A DNA stretch of 6,667 nucleotides, from positions 1 to 6,667 of the forward strand of contig JAOPZD010000056.1 in NCBI GenBank assembly GCA_025964295.1. The letters are read 5' to 3'. Below are positions 6,478 through 6,667 of the stretch, piece by piece. The translations under genes were made by a program, and so were the position numbers. Source of the DNA: Conexibacter sp. GTDB lineage: Bacteria > Actinomycetota > Thermoleophilia > Solirubrobacterales > Solirubrobacteraceae. The notes under the pieces are model-generated. The model was not told where the DNA came from. It did not search any database and saw nothing but the letters and a program-made list of their open reading frames with translations. Position 1 is the stretch's first letter; the number at the start of each line of letters is the position of its first letter.

Positions 6478-6500
6478 TTCCGCACGGCTTCGGTGCGGAA
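6478..6500 (-). terminator. GC-rich hairpin after the sigma-like gene, probable terminator
   Basis: TTCCGCAC (6478-6485) and GTGCGGAA (6493-6500) form a perfect 8-bp stem with a 7-base loop. The hairpin starts 8 bases after the stop codon of the sigma-like gene, where a terminator would be expected. No T-run follows on either strand, so it would be of the tail-less kind often proposed in actinobacteria. It separates the upstream gene from the sulfur operon. It could also be a regulatory or RNA-stabilising element. Confidence 0.55.
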
Positions 6501-6508
6501 GCTGGCGA

Positions 6509-6667
6509 TCAGACGGCCGCGCGGCGGCGCTGCAGCTCGGCCCGCTCGACGGCGTTGCCGGTGGCGGCGATCGCCCGGTCGTAGGCGGCCGCCGCGGCGT
6601 CCGGCGCACCGGTGCGGCGTCTGAATCGAATGAGGGCCGAAAAGGAAATGCAGGCAGCCTCAGACGT
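6509..6667 (-). CDS. C-terminal tail resembling an ECF-type RNA polymerase sigma factor (partial)
   Basis: A frame entering from the right edge ends at TGA (6511-6509) and gives 52 residues. The last 35 or so, with AAAYDRAIAATGNAVERAEL and then QRRR, match the tail typical of a large ECF sigma family (DUF6596-type), in which an AYDRAL...N.AER..L.RRRAE pattern closes a TPR-like C-terminal domain. The sigma regions 2 and 4 would lie beyond the window, so the assignment rests on this tail alone. The first 16 or so residues come from bases with much lower GC and codons such as ATT, TTT and AGA that the neighbouring genes avoid, and they do not fit the expected family pattern. This end may therefore be disrupted or chimeric. 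Confidence 0.5.
   Translation of the reverse strand, partial: TSEAACISFSALIRFRRRTGAPDAAAAAYDRAIAATGNAVERAELQRRRAAV
6618..6666. repeat. 7-bp inverted repeat bounding a low-GC segment at the window edge
   Basis: CGTCTGA (6618-6624) and TCAGACG (6660-6666) are perfect inverse copies and enclose a 35-base segment of clearly lower GC. The segment is Ala/Gly-purine rich on the plus strand (for example CCGAAAAGGAAATG). The arms could mark a small insertion or a foldback assembly or library artefact. Confidence 0.35.

Larger units (their letters stand above)
6413..6508 (-). promoter_or_regulatory. Control region upstream of the sir-cysH-cysDN operon
   Basis: This 96-base gap separates the sigma-like gene tail from sir and is visibly more AT-rich towards sir than the surrounding genes. 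Read on the minus strand it holds, in order, a GC-rich hairpin (6500-6478), a perfect palindrome (6471-6457), an inverted half-site and two direct repeats (6460-6425), and a -10 box (6424-6419). It is the only gap in the operon large enough for a promoter, so it probably controls all six genes. No SAM riboswitch or T-box fold could be made out, and the space left is too short for one. Confidence 0.7.

Noticed and set aside
6033..6485. Minus-strand frame of 150 codons starting before sir
   Set aside because: It overlaps sir out of frame, and its product is Arg/Pro-rich with no family likeness. It would also run across the promoter region.
6413..6508. SAM riboswitch or other 5' leader RNA for sulfur control
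   Set aside because: Only 96 bases are available, part of which is the upstream gene's hairpin. No multi-helix fold is visible, and the -10 box leaves no leader.
1..6667. CRISPR array, tRNA, rRNA, insertion sequence or prophage gene
   Set aside because: No regularly spaced repeats, cloverleaf, transposase or phage motif was found on either strand.

Overview
The window is GC-rich (about 70% by eye, with codon third positions nearly always G or C). It reads as actinobacterial chromosome. A Thermoleophilia/Solirubrobacterales-like host is possible, but sequence alone cannot fix the lineage. Nearly all of it is one minus-strand operon for assimilatory sulfate reduction, transcribed from right to left.

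Layout, right to left. 6667-6509 holds the C-terminal end of a minus-strand gene resembling the tail of an ECF-type RNA polymerase sigma factor. 6508-6413 is a compact intergenic region. It carries a strong hairpin just after the sigma-like stop codon, a perfect 15-bp palindrome, a pair of 8-bp direct repeats, and a TANNNT -10 box placed so that the next mRNA may start at the A of its ATG. The operon follows: ferredoxin-type sulfite reductase (sir, 6412-4589), APS reductase (cysH, 4601-3939), a TauE/SafE-family membrane transporter (3932-3015), sulfate adenylyltransferase small subunit (cysD, 3018-2101) and large GTPase subunit (cysN, 2091-859), and a two-helix membrane protein of unknown function (858-172). 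The first 175 bases hold the C-terminal end of an unidentified plus-strand gene. Its stop codon overlaps the stop of the operon's last gene.

How the genes work together. CysD and CysN activate sulfate to APS at the cost of ATP and GTP. CysH has both cysteine pairs of the [4Fe-4S] APS reductases, so it should reduce APS directly to sulfite. No APS kinase gene or CysC fusion is present here, which fits that route. Sir then reduces sulfite to sulfide, presumably with ferredoxin because no CysJ-type flavoprotein is present. The TauE/SafE protein is likely to move sulfate inwards or sulfite outwards. Junctions between operon genes are 9 bases or less, or overlap, so co-transcription and translational coupling are likely.

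No CRISPR array, tRNA, rRNA, transposase or phage gene was seen. I found no evidence of a wholly new system. The items most worth a second look are the control region upstream of sir, the unknown membrane protein at the operon's end, and a sharp change in composition in the last ~45 bases.
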